A DNA stretch of 64,000 nucleotides, taken from contig JAHBVO010000001.1 in NCBI GenBank assembly GCA_019637435.1, positions 434,001 to 498,000 of the forward strand, given 5' to 3'. A program made the position numbers and the translations under genes. This stretch comes from Candidatus Obscuribacterales bacterium (GTDB taxonomy: Bacteria > Cyanobacteriota > Vampirovibrionia > Obscuribacterales > Obscuribacteraceae). Below the pieces are notes generated by a model. That model saw only the letters and a list, made by a program, of their open reading frames with translations, searched no databases and was not told the origin of the DNA. This document shows, piece after piece, positions 27,274-36,612 of the stretch (position 1 is its first letter; each line of letters starts with the position of its first letter).

Positions 27274-29013
27274 TTAAAACGCCTTATCGAAGATTCGTTT
27301 GAAGTATGAATTCAACAGATCCAAATCCATTGGTTGTGATCTAAACCCAACGTAACCATCCGGTCTGATCACATACATGCAGTTGGCGCCGGCGCCGTAA
27401 CGGTGATGTGTGGACATCTCCCAGTCGCAGAGCACTCGGAAATTGTCTATGGTGTCAAGCTGCGCGCAATGCCTCTTGCTGTCTTCTGAGTCCACTATAA
27501 TGACCGTTTCGACCAGACCATCCGGGAGTTTACCGATACTAACGGCGGTGGCTTTAAACAGGTCAATTTCTTCGTGAGTGGTCTCGTCACCAGAGAAGAT
27601 CAGAAGGACGTGTCTTGTGCCATGAAGAATCTCATACAATCGCAGTGGATCTTTTTCCTGCTCATCCTTACCTATTGTTGGCGCCTTGAGGAAAGCGTCT
27701 GGCGCACGATCTCCGGCTTCGGGACCGTTTTTAAATGCAAAGTGATCCGAGAGTGATGGCATGTCTTGCTTCGGCGCAATTGCCTCTACGATGGAGGAGA
27801 CGTGCTCTTCGACAATAGGACTATCTCGATAGTTTAATGATAATTCGGCTATACCGCTGCGAGCGCGTTTCTGAACAACCTCTTGTGCTGATAGAACCGG
27901 TGCCAATGTGTCTCTGAGTTTTTTCGCTACAGGATTTTTTAGCGTGTTGACCTTCATCATAAAATCCGTAAGTTTCAAAACATCAATGGCGATACCAAGG
28001 CGTTCCGCGTTGTACGAATCGAGGAGCAAATCGCTGGAAACACCACGTGAAACCAGAGCCATTTTCCATGCCAGATTGTAGCTGTCTTGAATTCCTGTGT
28101 TCATGCCTTGACCGCCCGCCGGGCTGTGAATGTGCGCGGCGTCCCCGGCGAGAAAACAGTTCCCGACACGGTAGTGAGTTACGTGTCTCCGTTGCAAATA
28201 AAGGGCAGTCGACCAGTGCATGTTTGATAGCGTGAGAGGAAACAGCGACCGCTCATCGACGAGAGCTTGAAGATCCTCAAGTGATGGCTCGGGTAAACCG
28301 TCCGATTCCCCATTGCTGTCCTTGTCCAGATCCACCGCAGCCAGGCGATACCTGTTGCCGCCGTATGGGAATAGCGCGATCAATCCTTTATCGGAATTGA
28401 GCACGTACAATTCATCATGGACCAGTGGACCATGCACTTCAACGTCGCCGAGTTGCAGTAAGTCCGGATATTTTGTGCCTTCAAAATCAAGCTTCAGTTG
28501 CTTGCGAACGATGCTGTGTGCACCATCACAACCCACCACCCATCGCGTTTTGATAGATTCGTCGCCATTATGAGGACTCTTTACCTTGCACTCGACGCCA
28601 TCGTCGTTCTGGCTGAGTTCAACTACTTCTACCGAACGCTCGACGGCATAACCGAGCTCTGCAAGCCGTTCCATAAGTATTCGTTCTGTATCGCTCTGCG
28701 GGAGCGACAGTGCAAATGAGTAAGCGCTATCGAGCTCGTCGAGCGTCATGTGCGCGATTTGCTTTTCATCGGCGTACACGTTGATTGCCTTCAGTTTTAG
28801 TCCGAAAGTCAAAAAACGATCCACGATGCCCATATCTTCGAAGACTTCGAGCGTGCGAGCATGCACTGCGAGTGCCTTCGATAGGTCCGAGGCAACCGCG
28901 TTTTTATCGACGATACGGAAGCTTACTCCGTGCCTTGCCAGTTCACACGCCAATGTCAGACCTGTAGGACCGGCGCCGACTATAAGAACTTCTACGTTGG
29001 CATCTGACATCAT
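27274..29013 (-). CDS. FAD-dependent aromatic-type monooxygenase
   Basis: A flavoprotein hydroxylase of the p-hydroxybenzoate hydroxylase fold. The Rossmann motif LIVGAGPTGLTLACEL lies at the start, the DG motif GCDGAHSIVRK near 158-168, and the GD motif FLAGDAAHIHSPAGGQGMN near 292-310. The 579-residue length includes a C-terminal thioredoxin-like domain as in phenol and resorcinol hydroxylases. It would use NAD(P)H and O2 to hydroxylate or epoxidise an unknown substrate. It is the last gene of the run accC-ispF-monooxygenase, 34 bases after ispF, and converges on the ligase gene two bases away. Confidence 0.9.
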   Translation of the reverse strand: MMSDANVEVLIVGAGPTGLTLACELARHGVSFRIVDKNAVASDLSKALAVHARTLEVFEDMGIVDRFLTFGLKLKAINVYADEKQIAHMTLDELDSAYSFALSLPQSDTERILMERLAELGYAVERSVEVVELSQNDDGVECKVKSPHNGDESIKTRWVVGCDGAHSIVRKQLKLDFEGTKYPDLLQLGDVEVHGPLVHDELYVLNSDKGLIALFPYGGNRYRLAAVDLDKDSNGESDGLPEPSLEDLQALVDERSLFPLTLSNMHWSTALYLQRRHVTHYRVGNCFLAGDAAHIHSPAGGQGMNTGIQDSYNLAWKMALVSRGVSSDLLLDSYNAERLGIAIDVLKLTDFMMKVNTLKNPVAKKLRDTLAPVLSAQEVVQKRARSGIAELSLNYRDSPIVEEHVSSIVEAIAPKQDMPSLSDHFAFKNGPEAGDRAPDAFLKAPTIGKDEQEKDPLRLYEILHGTRHVLLIFSGDETTHEEIDLFKATAVSIGKLPDGLVETVIIVDSEDSKRHCAQLDTIDNFRVLCDWEMSTHHRYGAGANCMYVIRPDGYVGFRSQPMDLDLLNSYFKRIFDKAF

Positions 29014-29047
29014 GTGCGCTCCTGATTGGTTTGAGTCGTGCGCGTCC

Positions 29048-29533
29048 CTATTTGAAGATCAAGGCGACTGCGTAAGCGGCAATTGCATTGCCCTCGCCAA
29101 TGTCGCCCATTTTCTCATATGTCTTTGCTTTCAAACCGATGCGATCTTCATCGATCCGCAAGACTTCTGCCAGGCGCGTGCGCATACCTGGATAGTGCGG
29201 AGACAGTCTTGGTTTCTCCAAAACGATTGTAGTATCGACGTTTCCAACCATGTAACCTTCAGCGGTCAAAAGCTCCATGATTTTGGTAAGCATTTGAATA
29301 CTGTCAATGCCTTTGATCGAATCGTCAGAGGGCGGAAAGTGCGTTCCGATATCTCCCATAGCTGCAGCGCCGAGCAACGCGTCGATTATTGAGTGAGTGA
29401 CGACATCGCCATCCGAGTGCCCGACGCTTCCTTTTGAATGCGGAATTTTTACTCCACCGAGAATCAGTGGAATACCTTCACGCAATTTGTGGATGTCGAA
29501 ACCGTGTCCTATTCTGAAATTAGGTGAAGGCAC
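29048..29533 (-). CDS. ispF: 2-C-methyl-D-erythritol 2,4-cyclodiphosphate synthase
   Basis: IspF cyclises CDP-methylerythritol 2-phosphate in the MEP pathway for isoprenoids, releasing CMP. The 161-residue protein has the metal ligands in GHGFDIHKL (Asp and His) and GHSDGDVVTHSIIDALLGA (first and later His), followed by DIGTHFPPSD and the C-terminal VGEGNAIAAYAV-type stretch. It sits 33 bases after accC and before a monooxygenase gene, all on the minus strand. No other MEP pathway gene is in the window. Confidence 0.96.
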   Translation of the reverse strand: MPSPNFRIGHGFDIHKLREGIPLILGGVKIPHSKGSVGHSDGDVVTHSIIDALLGAAAMGDIGTHFPPSDDSIKGIDSIQMLTKIMELLTAEGYMVGNVDTTIVLEKPRLSPHYPGMRTRLAEVLRIDEDRIGLKAKTYEKMGDIGEGNAIAAYAVALIFK

Positions 29534-29566
29534 TGGATCTCCTGATTGTTTCTCTAGTTGCGATTT

Positions 29567-31399
29567 TTAGTCGTCGATTGTCAGAAGCAGAACATCGTTT
29601 TCAACCGTTTCACCGACTTTGACCTTAATACCGGATACGGTGCCGGTCTTATTCGCGTTCAAATCCGATTCCATCTTCATTGCTTCGAAAACGATCACGC
29701 GTTGTCCGCTTTCGACTTTATCACCAACTTTGACGACGATGTCTTTCACGACGCCGTTCATCGTCGAGCGAATCTCACCCGGCTTTGCTGTGGAGATAGA
29801 GGTTGAGCGTTTCGGCTTAGGCGCGGTTGCTGCCGCTCTCGGTGCGCCACCGCTTGTGGTGGCAGCCACTCGCGCCTTCCCTGGTTCAACAAGTTCCGCA
29901 ACGGCGACTTTGAACATTCTCTGATTTACTTCCACTTCGAAAGAACGCGCTTCCGAGCGTTCCGGCAGCGCAGATGCTGCCGCATCACCGTTTCCGCCTG
30001 CCGGCGAAGCGATAGCTGAAGCAGGTTTCGTCACCGAATACTTTTCAGCGATTTCTTTCCAATGTTTCATAAACTCTTGCTCGACGTACGAAGTATGTAC
30101 TTCGCCGGCTTGGAACGTTGGATCATCCATGATCGCTAGATGAAACGGTATCGTGGTATTCACGCCCTGGATTTTGAAATCTCGAAGAGCTATTCGTGTT
30201 CTAGCAATCGCTTCCTGTCTAGTACGTCCCCACACGACCAGTTTCGCCAGCAGCGAATCGTAGAAAGGAATTACCTTATAACCTGAGTAGCAAGCGCTAT
30301 CGACTCGAACCCAGGGCAACGACGGTTCAACATATACGCTGATGTCTCCCGGGTTCGGCAAGAAGTTTTTATTCACGTCCTCTGCATTGATGCGGCATTC
30401 GATCGCATGTCCACGTTGACTGATTTCTTCCTGTTTAAACGAAAGCGGGTGCCCTGCAGCTACGAGAATCTGTTCTTTGACGATGTCTACACCAGTCGTC
30501 ATCTCGGAAATCGGATGCTCAACCTGGACGCGAGTGTTCATCTCTAGGAAGTAGAACTCGTCCTGCGCGACCATGAATTCGAGAGTGCCGGCCGAAGTGT
30601 AATTGAGTGCTTTCGTTCCTTTAACAGCAGCTTCGAGAAGTCTGGCCTTGAGACCTGGATCGAGTTTCGCAGCGGGCGTTTCTTCGACCAGCTTCTGGTG
30701 GCGGCGTTGACTTGAACAATCCCGTTCGTACAAATGAACAACGTTGCCGTGCTCGTCTCCAATGACCTGAACTTCGATGTGTCTCGGTTTATCCAAATAC
30801 TTTTCGACATATACTTCGTCTGAGCCGAAGTAGCTTGCTCCTTCGCGTTGTGCTCCGGACAAGGCGTTGTCGACGTCCTCATCTTTGCGAACCACGCGCA
30901 ATCCTCGACCGCCACCACCGGCGCTGGCTTTGATAGCCAGAGGATAACCGTATTTGATACCAAGCTTTTTGACTTCCGCAGGGTCGGTTACGGGGTCGGT
31001 CGTGCCGGGAACGACGGGGACTCCTGCGTCTTTCATCACGCGTCGCGACTCGACTTTGGAGCCCATACGCTTAATCACGTCAGGCATCGGACCGATGAAT
31101 TTAATGCCATGGTCGATACAGGCCTGCGCGAAGTCCTGGTTTTCAGCAAGAAAACCGTATCCGGGGTGAACAGCCTCCGCCCCTGCGCGTTTCGCTATTT
31201 CGAGTATTTGTTGATAGTCCAAGTAAACCTTTCCAGGCTGACCCTCAAGCTTCCAGGCTTCGTCAGCGAGGCGAACGTGCTTGCCGTCTTTGTCCGGTTC
31301 CGAAAAAATTGCGACGGCTTTGATGTCAAGCTCGCGGCAGGCTTGAATGACTCGAACGGCAATCTCTCCACGGTTGGCAATAAGAATTTTCTTGAACAT
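29567..31399 (-). CDS. accC: Biotin carboxylase fused to a biotinyl (BCCP) domain
   Basis: The 610-residue protein joins a complete biotin carboxylase (residues 1-450; IANRGEIAVRVI, KASAGGGGRGLRVV, EMNTRVQVEHP, RINAEDVNKNF) to a Pro/Ala-rich linker. A C-terminal biotinyl domain follows, with EAMKM, whose Lys (about K575) would carry biotin. It makes carboxybiotin from bicarbonate and ATP. The fusion resembles the alpha subunit of acyl-CoA or pyruvate carboxylases more than the separate AccB and AccC usually partnered with AccA/AccD. Since accA and accD are in this window, it may be the missing half of acetyl-CoA carboxylase, or serve another carboxylase. The symbol covers only the carboxylase part. 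Confidence 0.92.
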   Translation of the reverse strand: MFKKILIANRGEIAVRVIQACRELDIKAVAIFSEPDKDGKHVRLADEAWKLEGQPGKVYLDYQQILEIAKRAGAEAVHPGYGFLAENQDFAQACIDHGIKFIGPMPDVIKRMGSKVESRRVMKDAGVPVVPGTTDPVTDPAEVKKLGIKYGYPLAIKASAGGGGRGLRVVRKDEDVDNALSGAQREGASYFGSDEVYVEKYLDKPRHIEVQVIGDEHGNVVHLYERDCSSQRRHQKLVEETPAAKLDPGLKARLLEAAVKGTKALNYTSAGTLEFMVAQDEFYFLEMNTRVQVEHPISEMTTGVDIVKEQILVAAGHPLSFKQEEISQRGHAIECRINAEDVNKNFLPNPGDISVYVEPSLPWVRVDSACYSGYKVIPFYDSLLAKLVVWGRTRQEAIARTRIALRDFKIQGVNTTIPFHLAIMDDPTFQAGEVHTSYVEQEFMKHWKEIAEKYSVTKPASAIASPAGGNGDAAASALPERSEARSFEVEVNQRMFKVAVAELVEPGKARVAATTSGGAPRAAATAPKPKRSTSISTAKPGEIRSTMNGVVKDIVVKVGDKVESGQRVIVFEAMKMESDLNANKTGTVSGIKVKVGETVENDVLLLTIDD

Positions 31400-31662
31400 T
31401 GCGTCTCTCTTTCGGTTTGTGACACGAGTGGCAGGGTCCAGCTTATCGAAAAAGTAAAATCAGTTTTACTCTGGCGATATGCGAAGTTGGTTTATCAAGC
31501 TATCAGCAACGCACTAAAAAGGAATTAGAAAACACGAAAAAATCATTTTTCGAGGCGACTTGTCGATCCTGACAGTTCTTATTGTGTTGCACCCGTCTCG
31601 ACGCCTTTTTCTATTTGATGCTAGGATCTTGTCGTTATTGGTGGATTACTAGGAATCTTCAA

Positions 31663-32541
31663 ATGCCAACCGCAGCGACCTTTTCAAAGGTTTTCATGTC
31701 TGGCAGCGGCTTTATGGGTAGAGCCATTGCTTACCTGATTGCCACGAAAACCACAGCCACCGTCCACCTGTACGACGTCTCAGAAGCGGCGCTCAAGCAG
31801 GCGGCGGGCGAGATCGACAAATTCGGTAAGAAATCCGTCGAGAAAGGAGTTCTGACCGATGAAGGACTCGCAGACGTCAAGAAGCGAATCGTCTCGACAA
31901 CATCTTTAGAGGATGCAAAGGACTGCGATCTTGTCATCGAGGCGATTGTTGAAGACCTGGATGTTAAGCAAAACCTTTTCAAGAAGCTCGACGAGATTTG
32001 CAAGGCTGACACTGTTTTCGCCTCAAATACATCTTCCTTGCCGATTACCAGTCTGGCTTCTGCCACGAAACGCGCCGACCGTTTCATCGGCATGCACTTC
32101 TTCTCGCCTGCGCATGTGATGAAACTGCTCGAAATCATTCCCGGATGCGACACTTCGTCTGACACAGTCGCCAAAGTCAGGCAATTCGGCGAAGAAATGG
32201 GCAAGACGATCATCAAGTCGAAGGATTTCCCCGGATTCATCACAACGAGATTGGGTCTTTGCCTGATCAACGAAGCCGCTTTTGCTCTGATGGAAGGGCT
32301 TTCCTCTCCCGAGGAAATCGACCTCGGCATGACACTCGGTTACAACCATCCAATGGGACCGCTTGCTCTAGCCGACTTCGTCGGACTGGATATTGTTCTT
32401 CACGTAATGGAGACGCTGCAGGAGGGTTTCGGAGATCCGAAGTACCGACCTTGTCCGCTTCTCCGGCAGCTCGTTTCGGCGGGCCATCTTGGACGAAAAA
32501 CTGGTAAGGGATTCTACGAATACGGTGGTGCCGCAGGGTGA
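31663..32541 (+). CDS. 3-hydroxyacyl-CoA (3-hydroxybutyryl-CoA) dehydrogenase
   Basis: A soluble NAD(P)-dependent dehydrogenase that interconverts 3-hydroxyacyl-CoA and 3-oxoacyl-CoA. From the ATG at 31663 it is 292 residues. The Rossmann motif is [10 protein letters not shown], and the family motifs [35 protein letters not shown] (catalytic His) and [16 protein letters not shown] are intact. AGGAA is seven bases upstream; the frame continues upstream to 31582 with an unlikely Cys/Trp-rich extension. It is divergent from accC. Its TGA overlaps the GTG of the next gene, so a sugar transferase is translationally coupled to it. Confidence 0.93.
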   Translation: MPTAATFSKVFMSGSGFMGRAIAYLIATKTTATVHLYDVSEAALKQAAGEIDKFGKKSVEKGVLTDEGLADVKKRIVSTTSLEDAKDCDLVIEAIVEDLDVKQNLFKKLDEICKADTVFASNTSSLPITSLASATKRADRFIGMHFFSPAHVMKLLEIIPGCDTSSDTVAKVRQFGEEMGKTIIKSKDFPGFITTRLGLCLINEAAFALMEGLSSPEEIDLGMTLGYNHPMGPLALADFVGLDIVLHVMETLQEGFGDPKYRPCPLLRQLVSAGHLGRKTGKGFYEYGGAAG

Positions 32542-33767
32542 TTTCAGTCAGCATCTTTTTAATCAGCACCCTTTTGATTCTGAGTCTTTTCGGACTCACA
32601 TGCGCTTTCTACGCGCTTTTGAAACCGGTCGAGCGCTCGCAGTTCGAAGACAAAAATTTGCCATTTGTCTCTGTGATTATTCCGGCGCGTAATGAAGAAG
32701 CCAAAATCGCGCGCTGCATAGATTCAGTCCTGAAGCAGAATTACCCTAATTTCGAAGTCGTCATCATCGACGATCGTTCTACTGACTCGACCGGACAGAT
32801 AATCGCTGAGTTCGCCGCGAAAGATAAGCGTATCAAGTCGGTCCAGGGCAAGGACGCGCCTGATGGCTGGATCGGCAAGTGCAATGCTTTAGCTCATGCT
32901 GTCGGGTATGCATCCGGTGATTTCTTCATTTTTACCGACGCTGACACGTATCATCATCCCAACTCGCTCAGAGACTCAGTCTCTTACGCTATTACAAACA
33001 AAATCGATTTGATTTCGTTCGTTCCCGTGCAGGAGCTTGGAAGCTTCTGGGAACGGCTTGTCATGCCGGTTTTGCTCAGCTCATTCTTGCTCGGTGATCC
33101 GTTCCATACCGTGAACGATCCCGAAGCGGAGCGTGCATATGCCTATGGTCAGTACATCCTCTGTCGCCGCTCCTCATATCATGCGATTGGCGGGCACCAG
33201 AGCGTTCGCGATGAAATCGTCGAAGATCACGCAATCGGACGCGTCTTCAAGGAGAAGGGTTACAAGATTGCTGTCGCTGATGGCAAAACCCTTTACAGTG
33301 TTCGCATGTACACAGACTTCGAGTCTCTCTGGCAGGGATGGACGAAGAATGTCTACTCGCTTATCGACAGCAAAATTTTCAACCTTGTGTTCATCCTCGT
33401 TATGTTGAACACGATTTTGCTCGTTCCATACCTCGAGCTTGCCTGGGTTATCGCAGAATGGTACGAGGGCGATGTCTCCGGCAATTTGATGCGTCTAACG
33501 TCGCTTGTTGCGGTTCAGTGGATCATCTTCGGCTTCTGGTGGAGAAAAACCACCGAGCATCACGCCGGAGTAGACTGGCGGCATTTCTTCCTGATCCCGT
33601 TCGGTGGGATCGCCGTGTCCTGCCTGTACATCCATTCTGCATATCTGGTTCTGTTTGGCGCTCAGGTAAATTGGAAAGGGCGGCAGTATGTTGTCAACAA
33701 GCATAAGACTATTCGTCATGATGCTGAGCTTGAAAATGCAAAATTGCGTGACGCGTCCGACGTTTAA
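32538..33767 (+). CDS. Membrane family-2 glycosyltransferase
   Basis: A 409-residue integral membrane enzyme with one N-terminal helix (residues 5-25) and three or four C-terminal helices (from about 285). The GT-A domain between them has [39 protein letters not shown] (DxD metal site) and a later [13 protein letters not shown] with acceptor-side acid. It resembles the HpnB/CrtQ kind of lipid- or terpenoid-linked glycosyltransferase; the acceptor is not set by sequence. It starts with GTG overlapping the stop of the dehydrogenase (GTGA) and is followed 49 bases later by hfq. Confidence 0.88.
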   Translation: MISVSIFLISTLLILSLFGLTCAFYALLKPVERSQFEDKNLPFVSVIIPARNEEAKIARCIDSVLKQNYPNFEVVIIDDRSTDSTGQIIAEFAAKDKRIKSVQGKDAPDGWIGKCNALAHAVGYASGDFFIFTDADTYHHPNSLRDSVSYAITNKIDLISFVPVQELGSFWERLVMPVLLSSFLLGDPFHTVNDPEAERAYAYGQYILCRRSSYHAIGGHQSVRDEIVEDHAIGRVFKEKGYKIAVADGKTLYSVRMYTDFESLWQGWTKNVYSLIDSKIFNLVFILVMLNTILLVPYLELAWVIAEWYEGDVSGNLMRLTSLVAVQWIIFGFWWRKTTEHHAGVDWRHFFLIPFGGIAVSCLYIHSAYLVLFGAQVNWKGRQYVVNKHKTIRHDAELENAKLRDASDV

Positions 33768-33816
33768 GAAGCAGACTCGCGATTAGCTGCCAAGCGATAA
33801 GTAGAGGGTAGACCTG

Positions 33817-34038
33817 ATGTCTAATTCCGGCAACGAAGGGAAACCCCCGTCAATAGCTGAACTACAGCGGTTTATCAAAGACGGTGAACGGCTTACTTTT
33901 AAGACCGCCGATGGTGGAAATTACACCGGAAAGTTGCGTTGGTTTGATGAACACGCATTTTCGCTCGCGCTCGATAACGGTGACTTCACGCTCGTGAAGA
34001 GCAATGTCATCGGATATGGAGTAAGCCGCAAGAAGTAG
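33817..34038 (+). CDS. hfq: Hfq-like RNA-binding protein of the cyanobacterial type
   Basis: The 73-residue product has the order of the cyanobacterial Hfq fold: PSIAELQRFIKDGERLTFK (helix and first strand), GKLRWFDEHAFSLA (Sm1 region) and FTLVKSNVIGYGV (Sm2 region). The usual proteobacterial Sm2 YKHA is replaced by IGYGV, as also happens in cyanobacteria. Cyanobacterial Hfq is known to differ from the enterobacterial protein in RNA binding and to affect type IV pilus motility, so an sRNA-chaperone role should not be assumed. The gene lies between a glycosyltransferase and mreB. Confidence 0.75.
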   Translation: MSNSGNEGKPPSIAELQRFIKDGERLTFKTADGGNYTGKLRWFDEHAFSLALDNGDFTLVKSNVIGYGVSRKK

Positions 34039-34148
34039 CGATCATTTATATAGTCGCTTATTTCTGGCTTCTATACTGACATAAAGCCGATTTAGCGTGT
34101 TAGACTTTACTTTGGTAGCGCTATTTCACCCTGTCGGGAGTTGCGAAA

Positions 34149-35183
34149 GTGGGCTTGTTCAAAGGGTTTTTCAGCAAAGGCGTTGGTGTCGACCTGGGCA
34201 CTGCTAATACGCTTATATATGTGGAAAGTCATGGTGTTGTGCTCAGAGAGCCGTCTGTGATTGCCATCGATAGTAATACCAACCTGCCCATCGCTGTAGG
34301 CGAGGAAGCGCGAGCGATGATCGGGCGCACACCGCAAGGGGTGCGGGCAAGTCGTCCATTGCGAGACGGCGTTATCGCTGAGTTGAATGATGCCACGTTT
34401 ATGCTCAACGAGTTTATAAAACGTGTCTCTCAGCAGGAGACGATGCTGCGCAATCCGGAAATCGTAATTGCTGTTCCTGCAGGAATTACTAGCGTAGAGA
34501 AAATCGCGATCAAGCAAGTGGCTGAGAATGCCAAGGCTTCGAGAATCTACATGCCGGAAGAACCGATGTGTGCTGCGATGGGAGCCGAGCTTCCTGTGAC
34601 GGAGCCAACCGGCTCAATGATCGTTGATATCGGGGGCGGTACCACAGAGGTCGCAGTTCTATCGTTATCCGGCATCGTCGTCAATGAATCGATTCGTATC
34701 GCGGGCGACGAACTCAACGATGCTATTCGGACCTATCTGAAGAAGGTCCACAGTCTTGATGTGGGTGAAAAGACTGCTGAGGAACTGAAGTTCCGCCTGG
34801 GTTCTGCCTGGAAGACGGAGACAAACGACAAGTACAACGTCAGGGGACTGAATCTTATTAACGGTTTGCCTCGCACTGTGACTGTCAGTCGCGGTGAAGT
34901 CCGCGAAGCAATTGCTGAGCCGCTCAGAGCAATCGTCGGTGCCGTTAAAAGAACGCTTGAAAAAACACCGCCTGAACTTGCTGCCGACATCTACAATCGC
35001 GGCATTGTCATCGTTGGTGGTGGCGCGTTGCTTCAAGGTCTTGATGAACTTATCTCAAGTGAAACAGAAGTGCCGGTTTTCATCGCCGACGATCCGCTTT
35101 CCTGTGTGGTGATCGGAACTGGAAAGCTATTGACGGACCCGGCTTACAGCCGCGTGCGCGATCTTTGCGAATTCCGTAAGTAG
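34149..35183 (+). CDS. mreB: Rod-shape actin homologue MreB
   Basis: MreB forms membrane-bound actin-like filaments that direct lateral cell-wall synthesis. The 344-residue protein has the phosphate-1 motif VDLGTANTLIYV, IGRTPQGVRASRPLRDGVI, the phosphate-2 motif VDIGGGTTEVAVLS and the adenosine motif GIVIVGGGALLQGLD. The start is GTG at 34149 with GGGAG upstream. mreC begins 12 bases after its stop, in the classical order mreB-mreC-mreD-mrdA. Confidence 0.97.
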   Translation: MGLFKGFFSKGVGVDLGTANTLIYVESHGVVLREPSVIAIDSNTNLPIAVGEEARAMIGRTPQGVRASRPLRDGVIAELNDATFMLNEFIKRVSQQETMLRNPEIVIAVPAGITSVEKIAIKQVAENAKASRIYMPEEPMCAAMGAELPVTEPTGSMIVDIGGGTTEVAVLSLSGIVVNESIRIAGDELNDAIRTYLKKVHSLDVGEKTAEELKFRLGSAWKTETNDKYNVRGLNLINGLPRTVTVSRGEVREAIAEPLRAIVGAVKRTLEKTPPELAADIYNRGIVIVGGGALLQGLDELISSETEVPVFIADDPLSCVVIGTGKLLTDPAYSRVRDLCEFRK

Positions 35184-35195
35184 GAGGTCGCATTC

Positions 35196-36002
35196 GTGGC
35201 GGGTGATTCACATCGGCTCGGGAGCCAATCGGAGTCTATCGCCGAGGCGATTTTTCTAATCATCGTAATCATCATGATCGGTGGTCCTGCCGCCGGTATG
35301 CTTTTGACTGCTGCAACGATGGTTTCAGGAGTGATCACCAAAAGTGTCTACCAGGTCGAGTCTACGCGTAACCTGGCGGAGGAAGTGTTCGAGTCTTCAC
35401 AGCGCATACGCGATCTCGAACGAAAGTTGGCCGCATCTGAACTCGAGTTGACGACTCTGCGTCGCGAGTCTCGCGATACCAACAATTTGCGCGGTCTTCT
35501 CGGTTTAAAACAAAAGTTGACCAGGAAGACGATTGCTGCTGAAGTGATCGCGCGCAACCCGGACAATTGGTTTGAACAAGTTGTACTGGACAAAGGCCTC
35601 GAGGACGGGGTCAGCAAAGGCAGCGCTGTGATCACGCGTGAGGGCGTTGTGGGGCAGGTCGTATCAGTCGACAAAAACGCGTCGGTGGTGCGTCTAATCA
35701 CGGACCCTGAGCAAAAACTGGGCGTGCTCATCAAACGGATAGGTCTTCCGGGCATCATTGCCGGCAACGGGCAGCAGCTAGCTGTGATGGACTACATCCC
35801 AGTAGGGACCAGCGTAGACGTCGGGGACAAAATCGTTTGTTTCGGTAAAGGCGGCGTATTCCCAGAGAATCATCCGGTTGGAACCGTCAAATCGATCAGT
35901 CGCGACGTTGATGGCGCTTCTATGAAAATTGATGTCGCGCTTTCGGAAAATTGCTACGATTTGAATCAGGTCCTAGTGTTACCGCCGATGGCTCAGAAGT
36001 AG
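35196..36002 (+). CDS. mreC: Rod-shape-determining protein MreC
   Basis: A bitopic membrane protein that links MreB to the periplasmic cell-wall machinery. The 268-residue product has one membrane helix (about 20-45), a coiled coil (about 55-90, LAEEVFESSQRIRDLERKLA) and the periplasmic beta domain with DNWFEQVVLDKGLEDGV and GVVGQVVSVDKNASVVRLITDPEQ. The start is GTG with AGGAGG at good distance. It ends one base before mreD. Confidence 0.96.
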   Translation: MAGDSHRLGSQSESIAEAIFLIIVIIMIGGPAAGMLLTAATMVSGVITKSVYQVESTRNLAEEVFESSQRIRDLERKLAASELELTTLRRESRDTNNLRGLLGLKQKLTRKTIAAEVIARNPDNWFEQVVLDKGLEDGVSKGSAVITREGVVGQVVSVDKNASVVRLITDPEQKLGVLIKRIGLPGIIAGNGQQLAVMDYIPVGTSVDVGDKIVCFGKGGVFPENHPVGTVKSISRDVDGASMKIDVALSENCYDLNQVLVLPPMAQK

Positions 36003-36003
36003 A

Positions 36004-36612
36004 ATGTCCTGGCTTTCAATCCAAACTCGAAGACGTATTGGTGCCATCGGAATCACGATGCTGATAGTCGCGGGTGCCTGGGTTATGCAGCTGGCTGTAG
36101 TGAGCCGTTTGTTTGTCACTGGTGTTCAATGCTCCGTTCCCCTCACGCTTATAATCGTTTGGGGAATCACTTTCGGTTCGCCGCTCTTGAAACCGAGTAT
36201 CGATGAGCTTCGGCTTAGTACTGTAAAAACCGTTCTCTTGCGTCAGGCTCTCTCCGGTTCCATTAGTGGTGCTTTACTGGGGGCTGCGTTCGCCGCGCTT
36301 TACTCGTCGGTTCTGCCGATGTATCCGCTCGCTTATCCAATCGTGGGTTGGATATCAGGCTACTTCTGTTTGCGTAATTTCAATAAGGCCGTGGTTCTTG
36401 TAATTCCGCTTGTCGTTATTCTTACCTTCTTTGCCGAAGCGCTAACGGCGCTACAGTTGTTCATTCTCGGTCGCCCGCTGGTGATTGAGAACTTCGTCGA
36501 AATTTCCGTTACCGAGGCGGTGTTAAACGCACTGATAGCGCCGTTTGTGTTTTTACCGATGCGCGGTTGGTACGAGTTTGCGCGCTATCGGCATATGATG
36601 GAGGCCAGATGA
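36004..36612 (+). CDS. mreD: Rod-shape-determining protein MreD
   Basis: A 202-residue integral membrane protein with about five hydrophobic segments. It sits between mreC and mrdA, which is the main evidence for MreD because the family is poorly conserved in sequence. It works with MreC in the elongasome. The N-terminal stretch is basic (SIQTRRRIG) and the TGA overlaps the ATG of mrdA. Confidence 0.85.
   Translation: MSWLSIQTRRRIGAIGITMLIVAGAWVMQLAVVSRLFVTGVQCSVPLTLIIVWGITFGSPLLKPSIDELRLSTVKTVLLRQALSGSISGALLGAAFAALYSSVLPMYPLAYPIVGWISGYFCLRNFNKAVVLVIPLVVILTFFAEALTALQLFILGRPLVIENFVEISVTEAVLNALIAPFVFLPMRGWYEFARYRHMMEAR

Noticed and set aside
28748..29392. Plus-strand open frame opposite the flavin monooxygenase and ispF
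   Set aside because: Fully contained in two well-identified genes on the other strand.
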